A stretch of 45,596 nt of DNA from Paludibacteraceae bacterium (GCA_017446585.1 JAFSQL010000002.1:93084-138679), one strand, 5' to 3'; counted from the first letter of the stretch, positions 36,065-45,246 are shown. Numbers and translations: made by a program. The notes: generated by a model from the letters alone, not told the origin.

Positions 36065-37725
36065 ACATTTATCAAGTTCTGCCACGTTATGTCGGCAACG
36101 AGAATTCCACCCGCAAGCCCAATGGAACGATTGAGGAAAACGGGTGTGGAAAACTCAAATACATCAATGATAACTTTCTGTCCTATCTGAGCGACTGCGG
36201 TTATGATGCCATTTGGTTAACCGGCGTTCTCATGCACGCGACAAAGACCGATTACTCTGGTTTTGGCATTCGCATTGATCATCCAGGAGTAGTCAAGGGA
36301 CAAGCAGGCAGTCCATACGCCATCAAAGATTACTACGCCATTGACCCTGACCTTGCCACACGACCAGATAAAGCCATGCGTGAATTTGAGGAAGTGGTCA
36401 CCAAGGCACACAGAAAAAAGATAAAGGTAATTATTGATTTTGTTCCTAACCACGTGGCTCGTCAATATGGCAGCGGACTCAAACACGAAGGCGTAAGAGA
36501 CTTAGGCTCATCTGACGACACGAATATGTCCTTTAGTCCGCGCAATAATTTCTACTATCTGCCAGGACAAGAACTCAGACCGCAATTTGACGCCCAACAG
36601 TACTATGAGAATCCAGCAAAAGTGTCTGGAAACGATGTCTTCTCCGCTACCCCATCCATTAACGATTGGTACGAAACTGCCAAACTAAACTATGGAGTGG
36701 ACTATCAAAACGGACACAGTTGCCATTTCACGCCAACGCCTGACACGTGGAAAAAGATGACGGAGATACTACTCTACTGGGCAAAAAAAGGAGTGGACGG
36801 TTTTCGGTGCGACATGGCAGAAATGGTTCCTGTAGAATTTTGGAAATATGCCATAGGAAAGGTGAAGAAACAATTTCCGAACATCTTTTTTGTCGCTGAA
36901 GTCTATAATCCACAACAGTATCGCGACTATATTTTCAGAGGAGGTTTTGACTACTTGTACGACAAAGTTGGTCTTTATGACACGCTAAAGGCGGTAACAC
37001 GTCATGAAACATCAGCGAATGATATCACGCCCCGTTGGCAAGAGACGGATGACATCAAAGCGCACATGCTCAACTTTCTTGAAAACCATGATGAGCAACG
37101 CCTTGCTTCCGATTTTGTCTTTGCGGACGGCTATAAGGCGATTCCCGCGCTTGTCGTTTCCGCCCTGCTCAATGACAGTCCTTTTATGGTTTATTTCGGT
37201 CAAGAACTTGGCGAGCAAGGAATGGATAGCGAAGGTTTTAGCGGTAGAGACGGACGTACATCCATATTTGACTATTGGAGCATGGACTCGTTCAATCGCC
37301 TATATGCCAGAGGAGAGGTAAACGGATTGAAACTCACGGAGGAAGAAAGAGAACTCTTAGTTTTGTATGCAAGAGTACTTCAAGCGCGAAAAAGCATTCC
37401 CGCATTAGGAGACGGCAGTTATCGATTTGACCTTCAATATCTTCAGGACAACAATCCTGACTATAATCGTCATCGTTGCTACGCATTCGCGCGATGGAAA
37501 GGCAATTCGAGAGTTCTTGTCATAGCGAACTTTGATGAAAACGGCATTGGACTTGCCCTGAATTTGAACGCGGAATTGCTAAAAAAGATGGGCATTCGCG
37601 AAGGGAAGAACATGCGTTGCCGAGATCTTCTCACCTTGCGTTCATGGACGGAATCGTTCAGCAGCAAACAACCCTCAAGGTTTCAAATAGACCCTTATTC
37701 CGCATTGGTTATTGAAATAAAATAA
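36058..37725 (+). CDS. GH13 alpha-amylase-family glycoside hydrolase
   Basis: A 555-residue GH13 enzyme that would cleave or transfer alpha-1,4-glucans. The four conserved regions are visible: VIIDFVPNHVAR (region I), GFRCDMAE with nucleophile D252 (II), FFVAEVYN with acid/base E281 (III) and FLENHDEQR with D345 (IV). No signal peptide is present, so it is likely cytoplasmic and may work on stored glycogen or imported maltodextrin. It overlaps the AGCS symporter and precedes mazG by ten bases. The debranching/GH57 cluster lies about 2.4 kb downstream. Exact specificity is not readable. Confidence 0.92.
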   Translation: MLNIYQVLPRYVGNENSTRKPNGTIEENGCGKLKYINDNFLSYLSDCGYDAIWLTGVLMHATKTDYSGFGIRIDHPGVVKGQAGSPYAIKDYYAIDPDLATRPDKAMREFEEVVTKAHRKKIKVIIDFVPNHVARQYGSGLKHEGVRDLGSSDDTNMSFSPRNNFYYLPGQELRPQFDAQQYYENPAKVSGNDVFSATPSINDWYETAKLNYGVDYQNGHSCHFTPTPDTWKKMTEILLYWAKKGVDGFRCDMAEMVPVEFWKYAIGKVKKQFPNIFFVAEVYNPQQYRDYIFRGGFDYLYDKVGLYDTLKAVTRHETSANDITPRWQETDDIKAHMLNFLENHDEQRLASDFVFADGYKAIPALVVSALLNDSPFMVYFGQELGEQGMDSEGFSGRDGRTSIFDYWSMDSFNRLYARGEVNGLKLTEEERELLVLYARVLQARKSIPALGDGSYRFDLQYLQDNNPDYNRHRCYAFARWKGNSRVLVIANFDENGIGLALNLNAELLKKMGIREGKNMRCRDLLTLRSWTESFSSKQPSRFQIDPYSALVIEIK

Positions 37726-37735
37726 CGATAGGACA

Positions 37736-38536
37736 ATGAAAAAAAGTCTTCCGCTCAAATCGAAAGAAAACATTGACGCTTTTGCGCAAGTAGCAGAAAT
37801 CATTGACACGCTTCGCGAGCAATGTCCATGGGACTCGAAGCAAACATTCGATTCACTCCGTCCGCTCAGCATAGAGGAAGTTTATGAGTTGGCAGACGCC
37901 ATTGAGGAGAAAGATTATAAAGATATATGCAAGGAATTGGGCGATGTCTTGATGCATATCCTTTTTTATGCGAAAATGGGAGACGAAGAAGGTCAATTCA
38001 CCTTTAAGGATGTCTGCGAACGACTATTGGAAAAACTCATATTCCGTCATCCACATATTTACGGTAACCTGAAAGCGGAAACGCCAGAAGACGTTGAGCG
38101 AAACTGGGAGGAATTGAAACAAAAGGAGAAGGGAGGCAACAAGCGCGTTTTAAGCGGTGTTCCCAAAGCGTTGCCATCGCTCATCAAGGCATATCGCATA
38201 CAAGACAAAGCACGCAATGTCGGATTTGATTGGCAAGACAAAAACGACGTTTGGGAAAAGGTTCAAGAAGAACTTGGAGAGGTGCGCGATGCCATTAGCA
38301 CCGGAAAGACAAATGACATTGAAGCCGAATTCGGTGACCTTCTGTTCAGCATCATAAATGCCGCCCGATTGCATGGCGTGGATCCGGATAACGCCCTTGA
38401 ACGCACTAATCGTAAGTTCACGTCACGTTTCAACTATGTTGAAGATCAAACATTAAAACAAGGCAAGGAATTGAAAGACATGAGCCTTGAACAAATGGAT
38501 CAACTCTGGAACGAAGCGAAAAAGAAAGAAGAATAA
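37736..38536 (+). CDS. mazG: Nucleoside triphosphate pyrophosphohydrolase MazG
   Basis: A 266-residue all-alpha NTP pyrophosphohydrolase that removes non-canonical or excess NTPs. Both MazG repeats are visible: one near residues 20-125 (LREQCPWDSKQTFDSL; EEVYELADAI; KELGDVLMHI) and one near 165-260 (VQEELGEVRDAI; IEAEFGDLLFSIINAARL), with the EExxE/D metal-binding pattern. The length is typical of the two-domain bacterial form. It is last in the rightward run and ends at a hairpin terminator shared with the tRNA on the other strand. Confidence 0.96.
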   Translation: MKKSLPLKSKENIDAFAQVAEIIDTLREQCPWDSKQTFDSLRPLSIEEVYELADAIEEKDYKDICKELGDVLMHILFYAKMGDEEGQFTFKDVCERLLEKLIFRHPHIYGNLKAETPEDVERNWEELKQKEKGGNKRVLSGVPKALPSLIKAYRIQDKARNVGFDWQDKNDVWEKVQEELGEVRDAISTGKTNDIEAEFGDLLFSIINAARLHGVDPDNALERTNRKFTSRFNYVEDQTLKQGKELKDMSLEQMDQLWNEAKKKEE

Positions 38537-38557
38537 TACATCCCCCCAAAAAACAAT

Positions 38558-38594
38558 AAGTCCTAAGATGTGAACATCTTAGGACTTTTGTTTT
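38558..38594. terminator. Bidirectional terminator between mazG and tRNA-Asp
   Basis: A perfect 13-bp stem: AAGTCCTAAGATG (38558-38570), loop TGAA, CATCTTAGGACTT (38575-38587). It is followed by TTGTTTT on the plus strand, and the minus strand also leaves the stem into a T-rich run. It serves mazG from the left and the tRNA from the right. Confidence 0.88.
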
Positions 38595-38597
38595 GAG

Positions 38598-38671
38598 CGG
38601 TGCGGACGGGACTCGAACCCGCGACCTCCGGCGTGACAGGCCGATATTCTAACCAACTGAACTACCGCACC
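38598..38671 (-). tRNA. tRNA-Asp (GTC)
   Basis: The minus strand folds as a 74-base tRNA. The acceptor stem GGTGCGG (38671-38665) pairs with CCGCACC (38605-38599), with discriminator G at 38598. The D arm is AGTTCAGTTGGTTAGA, the anticodon stem-loop carries GTC at 38637-38635, and the T arm is GCGGGTTCGAGTCCCGT. The CCA end is not encoded. A promoter lies upstream at 38750-38722 and a terminator downstream. Confidence 0.97.
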
Positions 38672-38721
38672 ATTTCTATCGCTCAATCAATCTTTGGGAA
38701 CTGCTTCCCTCAATTGCGGTG

Positions 38722-38750
38722 CAAAGATAGAACTTTTTTTTATTCAGCAA
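38722..38750 (-). promoter_or_regulatory. Promoter of tRNA-Asp
   Basis: On the minus strand TTG (38750-38748), an 18-base spacer and TATCTTTG (38729-38722) match the Bacteroidetes consensus, giving a leader of roughly 45 bases before the tRNA. Confidence 0.75.
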
Positions 38751-38801
38751 ACACAGAAAACGTGTTTTTTCAGAAATTATTCTGCTTCTTTTTCTTCAAC
38801 A

Positions 38802-39869
38802 CTACAACTCGTCTTCTGAATCGAATTTCGCAGCCATTCCGTTGGTTGACATTTTCAGGAATCCGACCTCTTGAGGAGTCAGGAAACGGAATTTGCCACG
38901 AGAAACATTCTTCTTGGTCAAACCAGCGAAATAAACACGATCCAGACGCATCACCTTATATCCCAAACTCTCAAAAATGCGTCGAACAATACGGTTACGA
39001 CCGCTATGGATTTCAATTCCAACCACCTTTCGGTCCGAAGGATCTTCGTAGGCTATGTCGTCGGCAGCGATAGGACCATCTTCCAACATGATTCCTTCGC
39101 TTATCTTTTGCAAGTCAGACGGAGCGACAGGCCGGTCAAGACCGACTTGATAGATTTTGCGATGTTCGTATCGAGGGTGTGTCAACTTCATGGCAAGGTC
39201 ACCGTCGTTGGTCAGGAGCAACACACCGGTGGTGTTGCGGTCAAGTCGTCCAACGGGATAAACACGCTCAGGACATGCATCCTTGATAATATCCATGACA
39301 GTGATGCGCGCCTGCGGGTCATCAGTGGTGGTGACACAATCCTTCGGCTTGTTCATAAGGATATAGACGAGTTTCTGCGAACGGACTGGTTGATCATGGA
39401 ACAATACTTTGTCGGAAGACGGAATGACTTTAGTACCTAACTGAGTGACGACCTGTCCGTTGACGGAAACAACGCCAGCCTTAATCAGTTCATCCGCCTC
39501 ACGGCGTGAACAGATACCCGCATTAGCGAGGAAACGGTTCAATCGTACCGGGTCATCAGGAGATTGTGTTTTTCGCTTATAGGCAAGTTGTTTCTTTTTA
39601 CTATATTTAGCGTTGGGATCGTAATTTTCGTCGAACGAACGTTTAGTGCCCCTACGTTCACCATCGGCAATATAGTTATCACTACGTCGGCGGTAGGAAC
39701 GCGGCTCTTCCTGCTTACGTCCAAACGCACGTCGCGGAGCATCGGAAACTACCGAGTCAGAACGACGAGGACGAGGTTCACGCGCACGTGCATCTTCATC
39801 CTGACGTCGAGAGGTGTAACGCGAACGGATACGTCGTATTCCGTCGTTTCTTTTTTTGTCGAAATTCAT
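38802..39869 (-). CDS. RluB-like 23S rRNA pseudouridine synthase with Arg-rich N-terminal extension
   Basis: A 355-residue enzyme. Residues about 108-155 are an S4 RNA-binding domain (RLNRFLANAGICSRREADELI). Residues about 165-340 are the RsuA/RluB/E/F synthase domain, with catalytic D210 in PVGRLDRNTTGVLLLTNDGDL and the IHSGRNRIVRRIFE segment. It converts a uridine of 23S rRNA to pseudouridine; which position cannot be told apart from the related RluE/F. The first ~105 residues are disordered and very basic (RRIRSRYTSRR; EPRPRRSD; YRRRSD), a common but variable extension in Bacteroidetes. It is transcribed away from the glycogen cluster. Confidence 0.9.
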   Translation of the reverse strand: MNFDKKRNDGIRRIRSRYTSRRQDEDARAREPRPRRSDSVVSDAPRRAFGRKQEEPRSYRRRSDNYIADGERRGTKRSFDENYDPNAKYSKKKQLAYKRKTQSPDDPVRLNRFLANAGICSRREADELIKAGVVSVNGQVVTQLGTKVIPSSDKVLFHDQPVRSQKLVYILMNKPKDCVTTTDDPQARITVMDIIKDACPERVYPVGRLDRNTTGVLLLTNDGDLAMKLTHPRYEHRKIYQVGLDRPVAPSDLQKISEGIMLEDGPIAADDIAYEDPSDRKVVGIEIHSGRNRIVRRIFESLGYKVMRLDRVYFAGLTKKNVSRGKFRFLTPQEVGFLKMSTNGMAAKFDSEDEL

Positions 39870-40020
39870 GGCTTTGTTTTTTTGTGCGCGAAGATACGGA
39901 TAAATTCATGTTTGACGGAGTATGAGACTGAAAGTATGCTAAAAAACATATTCGAAGAGTTTTTTTTTATAACACGGATAATTTTGCAGAGAAAGGAGGA
40001 AAATTCGAGGAAAATGAAAG

Positions 40021-40050
40021 TTGTTTTCAGTCGAAATATGCGTACATTTG
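40021..40050 (+). promoter_or_regulatory. Promoter of the glycogen cluster
   Basis: TTG (40021-40023), a 19-base spacer and TACATTTG (40043-40050) match the Bacteroidetes consensus, 43 bases upstream of the debranching enzyme ATG. A second -7-like TAATTTTG is at 39979-39986 but lacks an upstream TTG. Confidence 0.72.
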
Positions 40051-40093
40051 TAGAAATATAAGTATTTAACGCCTTGCAAAGCCTCACAAAGAT

Positions 40094-42040
40094 ATGAGTT
40101 ACTTGAAGTTTGACAAAAGCCAACTGATTAACTTGGAGAAGTCACTTTCCAAAGACATGTTGCGTGTAAACCGTACGGGAGCATATTCCGTCACGACATT
40201 GCCCGATTGCAACACTTCAAAATATGACGGATTACTTGTGGTTCCGATAGCGGAGCTGAATTATGACAATTATGTTTTGCTGTCATCCATTGACGAAACA
40301 GTGATTCAACACGGAGCGGAGTTTAATATGGGTCTTCATCGCTTTCAAGGATGCAACTACTCTCCTAAAGGTCACAAGTACATACGCGAATTCACGATGG
40401 AGACCGTCGCTCGCACGACGTATCGCGTGGGCGGTGTCGTTTTCTCCAAGGAGCGCGTCTTCATCAGCAACGAATCACGCATTCTGATTAAATATAAGGT
40501 CATTGAGGCTCAGAGCGAAGTGACATTGCGTTTTCGCCCTATAGTGGCTTTCCGCTCGGTAAATGAATTGACGCACGAGAACAACCGTATTAACGGAGGG
40601 CACGAAGATGTTCAGAACGGAATCTCGATGGCGTTGTATGAAGGTCTGCCGCGTTTGTTCATGCAGTATTCTCGTAAAATTGAGTTCATTGACCAACCTT
40701 ACTGGTATAAGAATATTGAGTATTGGCGTGAGCAGGAGCGAGGTTATGACTATCTTGAAGATTTGTACTCACCTGGTTTTTTCGAAATCACGCTTGAAGA
40801 GGATGATGAGTTGATTTTCTCCGCAGGAACGTCAGAGGCAAATCCTCAACACTTCAACGACCAATATAAGGCAGAACTTGCGGGCAGGACTTCTCGACTT
40901 GACTTTTTCAACACACTCAAGAACGCGGGCAATCAATTTTGGCAAACACGCGCCAAGGGCGATTATATCATAGCGGGCTATCCGTGGTTCAAATGCAGGG
41001 CAAGGGATGAGTTCATCTCACTGCCGGGACTCTCGTTCGCGAGCAAGAACGACGCGCTATTTGACAAGGTCATGGAAAGCGCATTGCCCGCTGTGAAAGC
41101 ATTCTTGAAGGGGAAAGAGAACACAAGCCAAATTAGCGAGATAGAAGACCCTGACGCATTGTTATGGATGATTTGGGCGATACAAAAATACGCTGATCGC
41201 TATGACATCAAAAAGACAGCGAAGAAATATGGGGACATTGTCATGAATGTAGTCAATTTCATTCGCGAAAACAGGCATCCATTCATCACATGGCATGAAA
41301 ATGGACTGTTGTGGGTCAGCGGATATGACAAGCCTGCAAGTTGGATGAACGGAACCGCTTGGGGAAGGCCGACGCTACCACGCAATGGCTACTTGGTCGA
41401 GATTAACGCACTATGGTATAACGCACTGCGATTTGCGTCTGAAATTGCGGCAAGTCAATTGGACAACTATATGGTTGATTTGCTCAACTATCAAGCCGAA
41501 TTTGCGAAGACATCATTCAATAACACCTTCTGGAACGGGAATTACCTGTATGACTACGTATCGGATAATGACCGCAATCTTGAAGTGCGTCCGAACATGA
41601 TATTCGCCGTTTCGCTCACCCACTCTCCTCTTGACAGGAAACAGCAGAAGAAGGTGGTTGACATCGTGACCCGCGAACTTCTCACGCCTCGCGGACTGCG
41701 AACGTTGTCACCGAAGAGCGGGCAATATAAGCCTATTTATGTGGGCAACGAAATAGAACGTTCGTACAACTATCATAATGGAACGGTGTGGCCTTGGCTC
41801 ATCGGGGCGTTTACCGAAGCGTATTTGAAACTGAACGCAAGATCGGGATTGTTCTTCCTCGAACGCATCTTGGCGGGATTTGAAACAGAAATGGGACAAG
41901 CCTGCATCGGAACCCTTAACGAGCTCTATGACGGTAACCCTCCATACACACCTCGCGGGGCGATGTCGTTCGCCATGTCTGTTGCCGAAACGCTTCGCGC
42001 AATGTCCGTTCTCAAGGCTTTTGAGGCGAACAATGGATAA
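40094..42040 (+). CDS. Glycogen debranching enzyme (amylo-1,6-glucosidase family)
   Basis: A 648-residue protein of the bacterial/archaeal glycogen debranching family. The N-terminal part (about 1-260, with GLHRFQGCNYSPKGHKYIREF) is the GDE N-terminal beta domain; the C-terminal part (about 290-640) is an (alpha/alpha)6 glucosidase domain with WFKCRARDEFISLPGLSFA and HNGTVWPWLIGAFTEAYLK. It removes alpha-1,6 branch points. The next two genes, a glycosyltransferase and a GH57 enzyme, complete a three-gene cluster well known in Bacteroides. No signal peptide is seen, so it acts in the cytoplasm. Confidence 0.93.
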   Translation: MSYLKFDKSQLINLEKSLSKDMLRVNRTGAYSVTTLPDCNTSKYDGLLVVPIAELNYDNYVLLSSIDETVIQHGAEFNMGLHRFQGCNYSPKGHKYIREFTMETVARTTYRVGGVVFSKERVFISNESRILIKYKVIEAQSEVTLRFRPIVAFRSVNELTHENNRINGGHEDVQNGISMALYEGLPRLFMQYSRKIEFIDQPYWYKNIEYWREQERGYDYLEDLYSPGFFEITLEEDDELIFSAGTSEANPQHFNDQYKAELAGRTSRLDFFNTLKNAGNQFWQTRAKGDYIIAGYPWFKCRARDEFISLPGLSFASKNDALFDKVMESALPAVKAFLKGKENTSQISEIEDPDALLWMIWAIQKYADRYDIKKTAKKYGDIVMNVVNFIRENRHPFITWHENGLLWVSGYDKPASWMNGTAWGRPTLPRNGYLVEINALWYNALRFASEIAASQLDNYMVDLLNYQAEFAKTSFNNTFWNGNYLYDYVSDNDRNLEVRPNMIFAVSLTHSPLDRKQQKKVVDIVTRELLTPRGLRTLSPKSGQYKPIYVGNEIERSYNYHNGTVWPWLIGAFTEAYLKLNARSGLFFLERILAGFETEMGQACIGTLNELYDGNPPYTPRGAMSFAMSVAETLRAMSVLKAFEANNG

Positions 42041-42046
42041 AAAGGA

Positions 42047-42070
42047 GTTAAGAATTTAGAGTTAAGAATT
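42047..42070 (+). repeat. Doubled TTAAGAATT-type repeat before the glycosyltransferase gene
   Basis: AGTTAAGAATT occurs at 42047-42057 and again at 42060-42070, in the 53-base gap between the debranching and glycosyltransferase genes. Same family as 191-213 and 31397-31410. Confidence 0.55.
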
Positions 42071-42093
42071 GAACAAAATATAGGAGATATAGG

Positions 42094-43350
42094 ATGAACG
42101 CTTTAATGTTTGGTTGGGAATTTCCACCTCATATCTTAGGCGGACTTGGTACCGCATCCTACGGACTAACACGAGGCATGTCACTCCAAGGCGACATGAA
42201 TATCACCTTCGTATTGCCACATCCCCACGGTGATGAAGACCAGTCGTTCTTGCACATCATCAGCGCGAGTTGCGTTCCTATCGTTCGCAAGGACAATGAT
42301 TGGAACTACGTCAATCAGCGCATTGGCAATATCATGCATCCAGACGAGTATTATCACCTTCGAGACAATATCCGATACGACTTTCGTCGGATTGGGACCG
42401 ATGATTTAGGATGCGTCAACTTCTCCGGCATCTACCCTAAGAACCTGATGGAGGAAATATCCAACTATGAGGCGGTGGCAAGTGTCGTGGCTCACGCAGG
42501 TGGTTTTGACATCATTCACAGCCACGATTGGCTGACATATCCCGCAGGCATCTTTGCTAAACACATCAGCGGGAAGCCACTTGTGATTCACGTACACGCT
42601 ACCGATTTTGACCGTAGTCGCGGCAAGGTGAATCCACAGGTCTATGACATAGAACGTCGCGGCATGGACGAGGCGGACCACATTATCTGCGTCAGCAACC
42701 TGACGCGACAAACGGTGATTGAGAAGTACGGTCAAAATCCTGCCAAGGTCAGCACGGTTCACAACGCGGTGGAACCGCTGGCGGACAGGGAGCAGTTTGT
42801 CAAAACGCCTCGCAAAGACAAGGTGGTCACCTTTTTGGGACGCATCACGATGCAGAAAGGCCCTGAGTATTTTGTGGAAGCGGCACATCGCGTTTTGCAA
42901 AAGACGAAGAATGTACGTTTTGTCATGGCAGGTAGCGGAGACATGATGAACCAAATGATACATCTGGCAGCCTATAAGAACATTGCGGATAAGTTCCATT
43001 TCACGGGCTTCTTGCGCGGCAAGCAAGTGACTGAAATGCTTGCGGAAAGCGATGTCTATATCATGCCTTCCGTAAGTGAGCCGTTTGGCATTTCGCCATT
43101 GGAAGCCATGCAAGTCGGCACTCCGACTATCGTTTCCAAACAATCCGGTTGCGCGGAGATACTCAACAATGCCATCAAGATAGACTATTGGGACATTGAC
43201 GCTCTTGCGGACGCAATACATGCCATAGTTTCATATCCCGCCATGTACAAATCACTTCACGAACAAGGAGAAAGCGAAGTGAACCGCATCACGTGGGAAG
43301 CTGCGGGCAGAAAAGTGAGAGCCATCTATGACAAGGTTCTTGGATGGTGA
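42094..43350 (+). CDS. Glycosyltransferase, probable glycogen synthase
   Basis: A 418-residue GT-B-fold enzyme. The N-terminal domain opens MFGWEFPPHILGGLGTASYGL (the glycine-rich loop of glycogen-synthase-like enzymes) and contains DIIHSHDWLTYPAGIFAK. The C-terminal nucleotide-sugar domain has TFLGRITMQKGPEYFVEAA and SVSEPFGISPLEAMQVGTP with the conserved E-x7-E pattern. It would extend an alpha-1,4-glucan from UDP- or ADP-glucose. It is shorter than E. coli GlgA and more like the GT4/GT5 enzymes paired with debranching enzyme and GH57 in Bacteroidales. The donor sugar nucleotide is not certain. Confidence 0.88.
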   Translation: MNALMFGWEFPPHILGGLGTASYGLTRGMSLQGDMNITFVLPHPHGDEDQSFLHIISASCVPIVRKDNDWNYVNQRIGNIMHPDEYYHLRDNIRYDFRRIGTDDLGCVNFSGIYPKNLMEEISNYEAVASVVAHAGGFDIIHSHDWLTYPAGIFAKHISGKPLVIHVHATDFDRSRGKVNPQVYDIERRGMDEADHIICVSNLTRQTVIEKYGQNPAKVSTVHNAVEPLADREQFVKTPRKDKVVTFLGRITMQKGPEYFVEAAHRVLQKTKNVRFVMAGSGDMMNQMIHLAAYKNIADKFHFTGFLRGKQVTEMLAESDVYIMPSVSEPFGISPLEAMQVGTPTIVSKQSGCAEILNNAIKIDYWDIDALADAIHAIVSYPAMYKSLHEQGESEVNRITWEAAGRKVRAIYDKVLGW

Positions 43351-43394
43351 AAAAAAGAAAAATCCTATAAACGTTAACTCAACACATTAAAAAT

Positions 43395-44765
43395 ATGAAG
43401 TCCATTTGCTTCTTCTTCCAATTGCATCAAGCATTGCAACTCAAGCGTTATCGTTTCTTCGAGATTGGCAACGACCACTATTACTACAATGACTTTGCTG
43501 ATGAAGACGCCATTCGCTATCTTGCGGATAATTGCTACTTGCCTGCAAACAGGACACTCCTTGAAATGATTCATAGCAGCAACGGGAAGTTTAAGGTTGC
43601 ATTTGCCATTTCAGGAGTCATGCTTGAGCAACTTGAGCAATACGCTCCCGAAGTTATTGATTCGTTCAAGGAGTTAGCACAGACGGGTGCGGTCGAGTTT
43701 TTAGGTGAGACTTATGCACACGGACTGTCTTCAATCTATGATGAAAACGAGTTCAAAGCGCAAGTGCAGGAACATTCGGATCGCATCCATGACCTGTTCG
43801 GTCAACGTCCGACCACGTTCCTCAACACGGAAATGATATATAGCGACGAAATTGGCGCGCTCATCTCCAAGTTAGGCTTCAAGGGAGCGATTATGGAAGG
43901 AGCGAAAGCGGTGCTCGGATGGAAGTCACCAAACTATTTGTACAAACATCCATATGCTGGCAATCTCGCGCTTCTGCCTCGCAACAGTGGCATGAGTGAC
44001 AACATTCTGTTCAAGTTCTCGGACTGGGGTTGGGATCAATTCCCTCTCACGGCGGAGAAGTACATCGGATGGGTATCCGCCACTCCGGAAGAAGAAAAAG
44101 TGATGACCATCGGAATGAGTTACAATGCGCTCGGTCTGAACAATCGCCCAGAGAGCGGTATCTTTGACTTCATGAAGGCGTTGCCTTATCACGCCCTGAT
44201 GCAGAAAATATCGTTCGCCACACCAAGCGAAATCATCGAAAAGAACAAACCTACGGACACCCTCTCGACAGGAGAACCTATCTCGTGGGCGGACGAGGAG
44301 AAGGACCTTACCGCATTCTGTGGCAACGACTTGCAATATGAAGCCATTCACAAACTCTATGCCGTAGGCGAACGCGTACGTCTTTGCACCGACAAAGGCA
44401 TCAAGTATGACTGGATGCACTTGCAGAGTTGTGACCATTTTTACTACATGTCCACGAAGCACTTCACGGGTAATGCCGTGGCGCATACGGGTCAGTATGA
44501 GTCGCCTTACGAGGCTTTCATGAACTACATGAACGTGCTGAGTGACTTCTTGCAACGCGTGGATGAGCAATATCCTACGACCATCGAGAATGAAGAATTG
44601 AACGGACTGCTCAAAACCATCAAGAACCAAGAAACAAAGATTTCGGAACTGAAAGCGGAAGTCAAAAAACTCAAAGGCAAAGAGACGAAGAAAGAAACGG
44701 GTGAAGAGAACACCACAGCGAAGAAAACCGCCACAAAGACAACCAAAAGCACGAAAAAGGCGTAA
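43395..44765 (+). CDS. GH57-family alpha-amylase/glucanotransferase
   Basis: A 456-residue GH57 protein. The N-terminal SICFFFQLHQAL contains the family's HQ motif; AVEFLGETYAHGL and FLNTEMIYS follow, with E146 a candidate nucleophile, and FSDWGWDQFPLT is also typical. GH57 enzymes act as amylases, 4-alpha-glucanotransferases or branching enzymes; none can be chosen here. After the catalytic domain, residues about 395-430 form a coiled coil (IKNQETKISELKAEVKKLK) and the last ~25 residues are a Lys/Thr-rich tail (KKTATKTTKSTKKA). It is the third gene of the glycogen cluster. No terminator with a T-run follows. Confidence 0.9.
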   Translation: MKSICFFFQLHQALQLKRYRFFEIGNDHYYYNDFADEDAIRYLADNCYLPANRTLLEMIHSSNGKFKVAFAISGVMLEQLEQYAPEVIDSFKELAQTGAVEFLGETYAHGLSSIYDENEFKAQVQEHSDRIHDLFGQRPTTFLNTEMIYSDEIGALISKLGFKGAIMEGAKAVLGWKSPNYLYKHPYAGNLALLPRNSGMSDNILFKFSDWGWDQFPLTAEKYIGWVSATPEEEKVMTIGMSYNALGLNNRPESGIFDFMKALPYHALMQKISFATPSEIIEKNKPTDTLSTGEPISWADEEKDLTAFCGNDLQYEAIHKLYAVGERVRLCTDKGIKYDWMHLQSCDHFYYMSTKHFTGNAVAHTGQYESPYEAFMNYMNVLSDFLQRVDEQYPTTIENEELNGLLKTIKNQETKISELKAEVKKLKGKETKKETGEENTTAKKTATKTTKSTKKA

Positions 44766-45246
44766 TATTTTAATCTCTTGACCACAACAAATAAATATCA
44801 CACACAAGCGATTAATTCTCAATTAGTTGCGCACATCACAAAAAAAAAGGGGGGGTATATCATTCGTTCTGTATGTACTGTTTAATGGCGTAATTGTATT
44901 TTATAATGTAGATTTTTTTAATGATGAAAACACAACAACACGCAAATACCCTTTTTAGGACAAATAAAGAAACACTATTAACCAATCAATTTTTTAGACT
45001 TATTAAAACACAAAGTCAAAATAACGTGAGGACAAGAATACGAAATATCGCCTATGTCAGACTATACCACACATACACATAACTTCCTGACAATCACCCC
45101 CCCCACGCAAGCAAGGGTAAAGTCGTCACACATATCACCACCATAGCAGGCGGTGCTTTCTCTGCATGAGAAGGCATCGCCTGTATGCGTATATAAACGC
45201 GCCACACAAGATTTTTTCTATTATTAACACCATAAAACAGACTATC
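44766..45246. other. 481-base intergenic region with homopolymer tracts
   Basis: No gene was found. It is AT-rich with a 10-bp imperfect stem (44808-44817 with 44821-44830), an A9G7 run (44840-44855), a C8 run (45097-45104) and one strong hairpin (45147-45183). No TAnnTTTG promoter element could be found on the plus strand, so how the next gene is transcribed is unclear. Confidence 0.7.
45147..45183 (+). other. 16-bp hairpin upstream of the last gene
   Basis: CAGGCGGTGCTTTCTC pairs with GAGAAGGCATCGCCTG around the loop TGCAT over 16 pairs, two of them G-U wobbles. It ends 63 bases before the ATG at 45247. It could be a leader-RNA element, an attenuator without T-run, or a protein-binding inverted repeat. 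Confidence 0.8.

Noticed and set aside
43926-44822. A 298-codon minus-strand frame opposite the GH57 gene
   Set aside because: Cys/Phe/Arg-rich shadow of a recognised enzyme gene.
44808-44830. Imperfect 10-bp stem after the GH57 gene as a terminator
   Set aside because: Two G-U pairs, three-base loop and no T-run after it; kept only as a note on the spacer.
44840-45104. G7 and C8 runs as arms of an invertible element
   Set aside because: The flanks do not match as an inverted repeat beyond the homopolymers, and no invertase gene is present.
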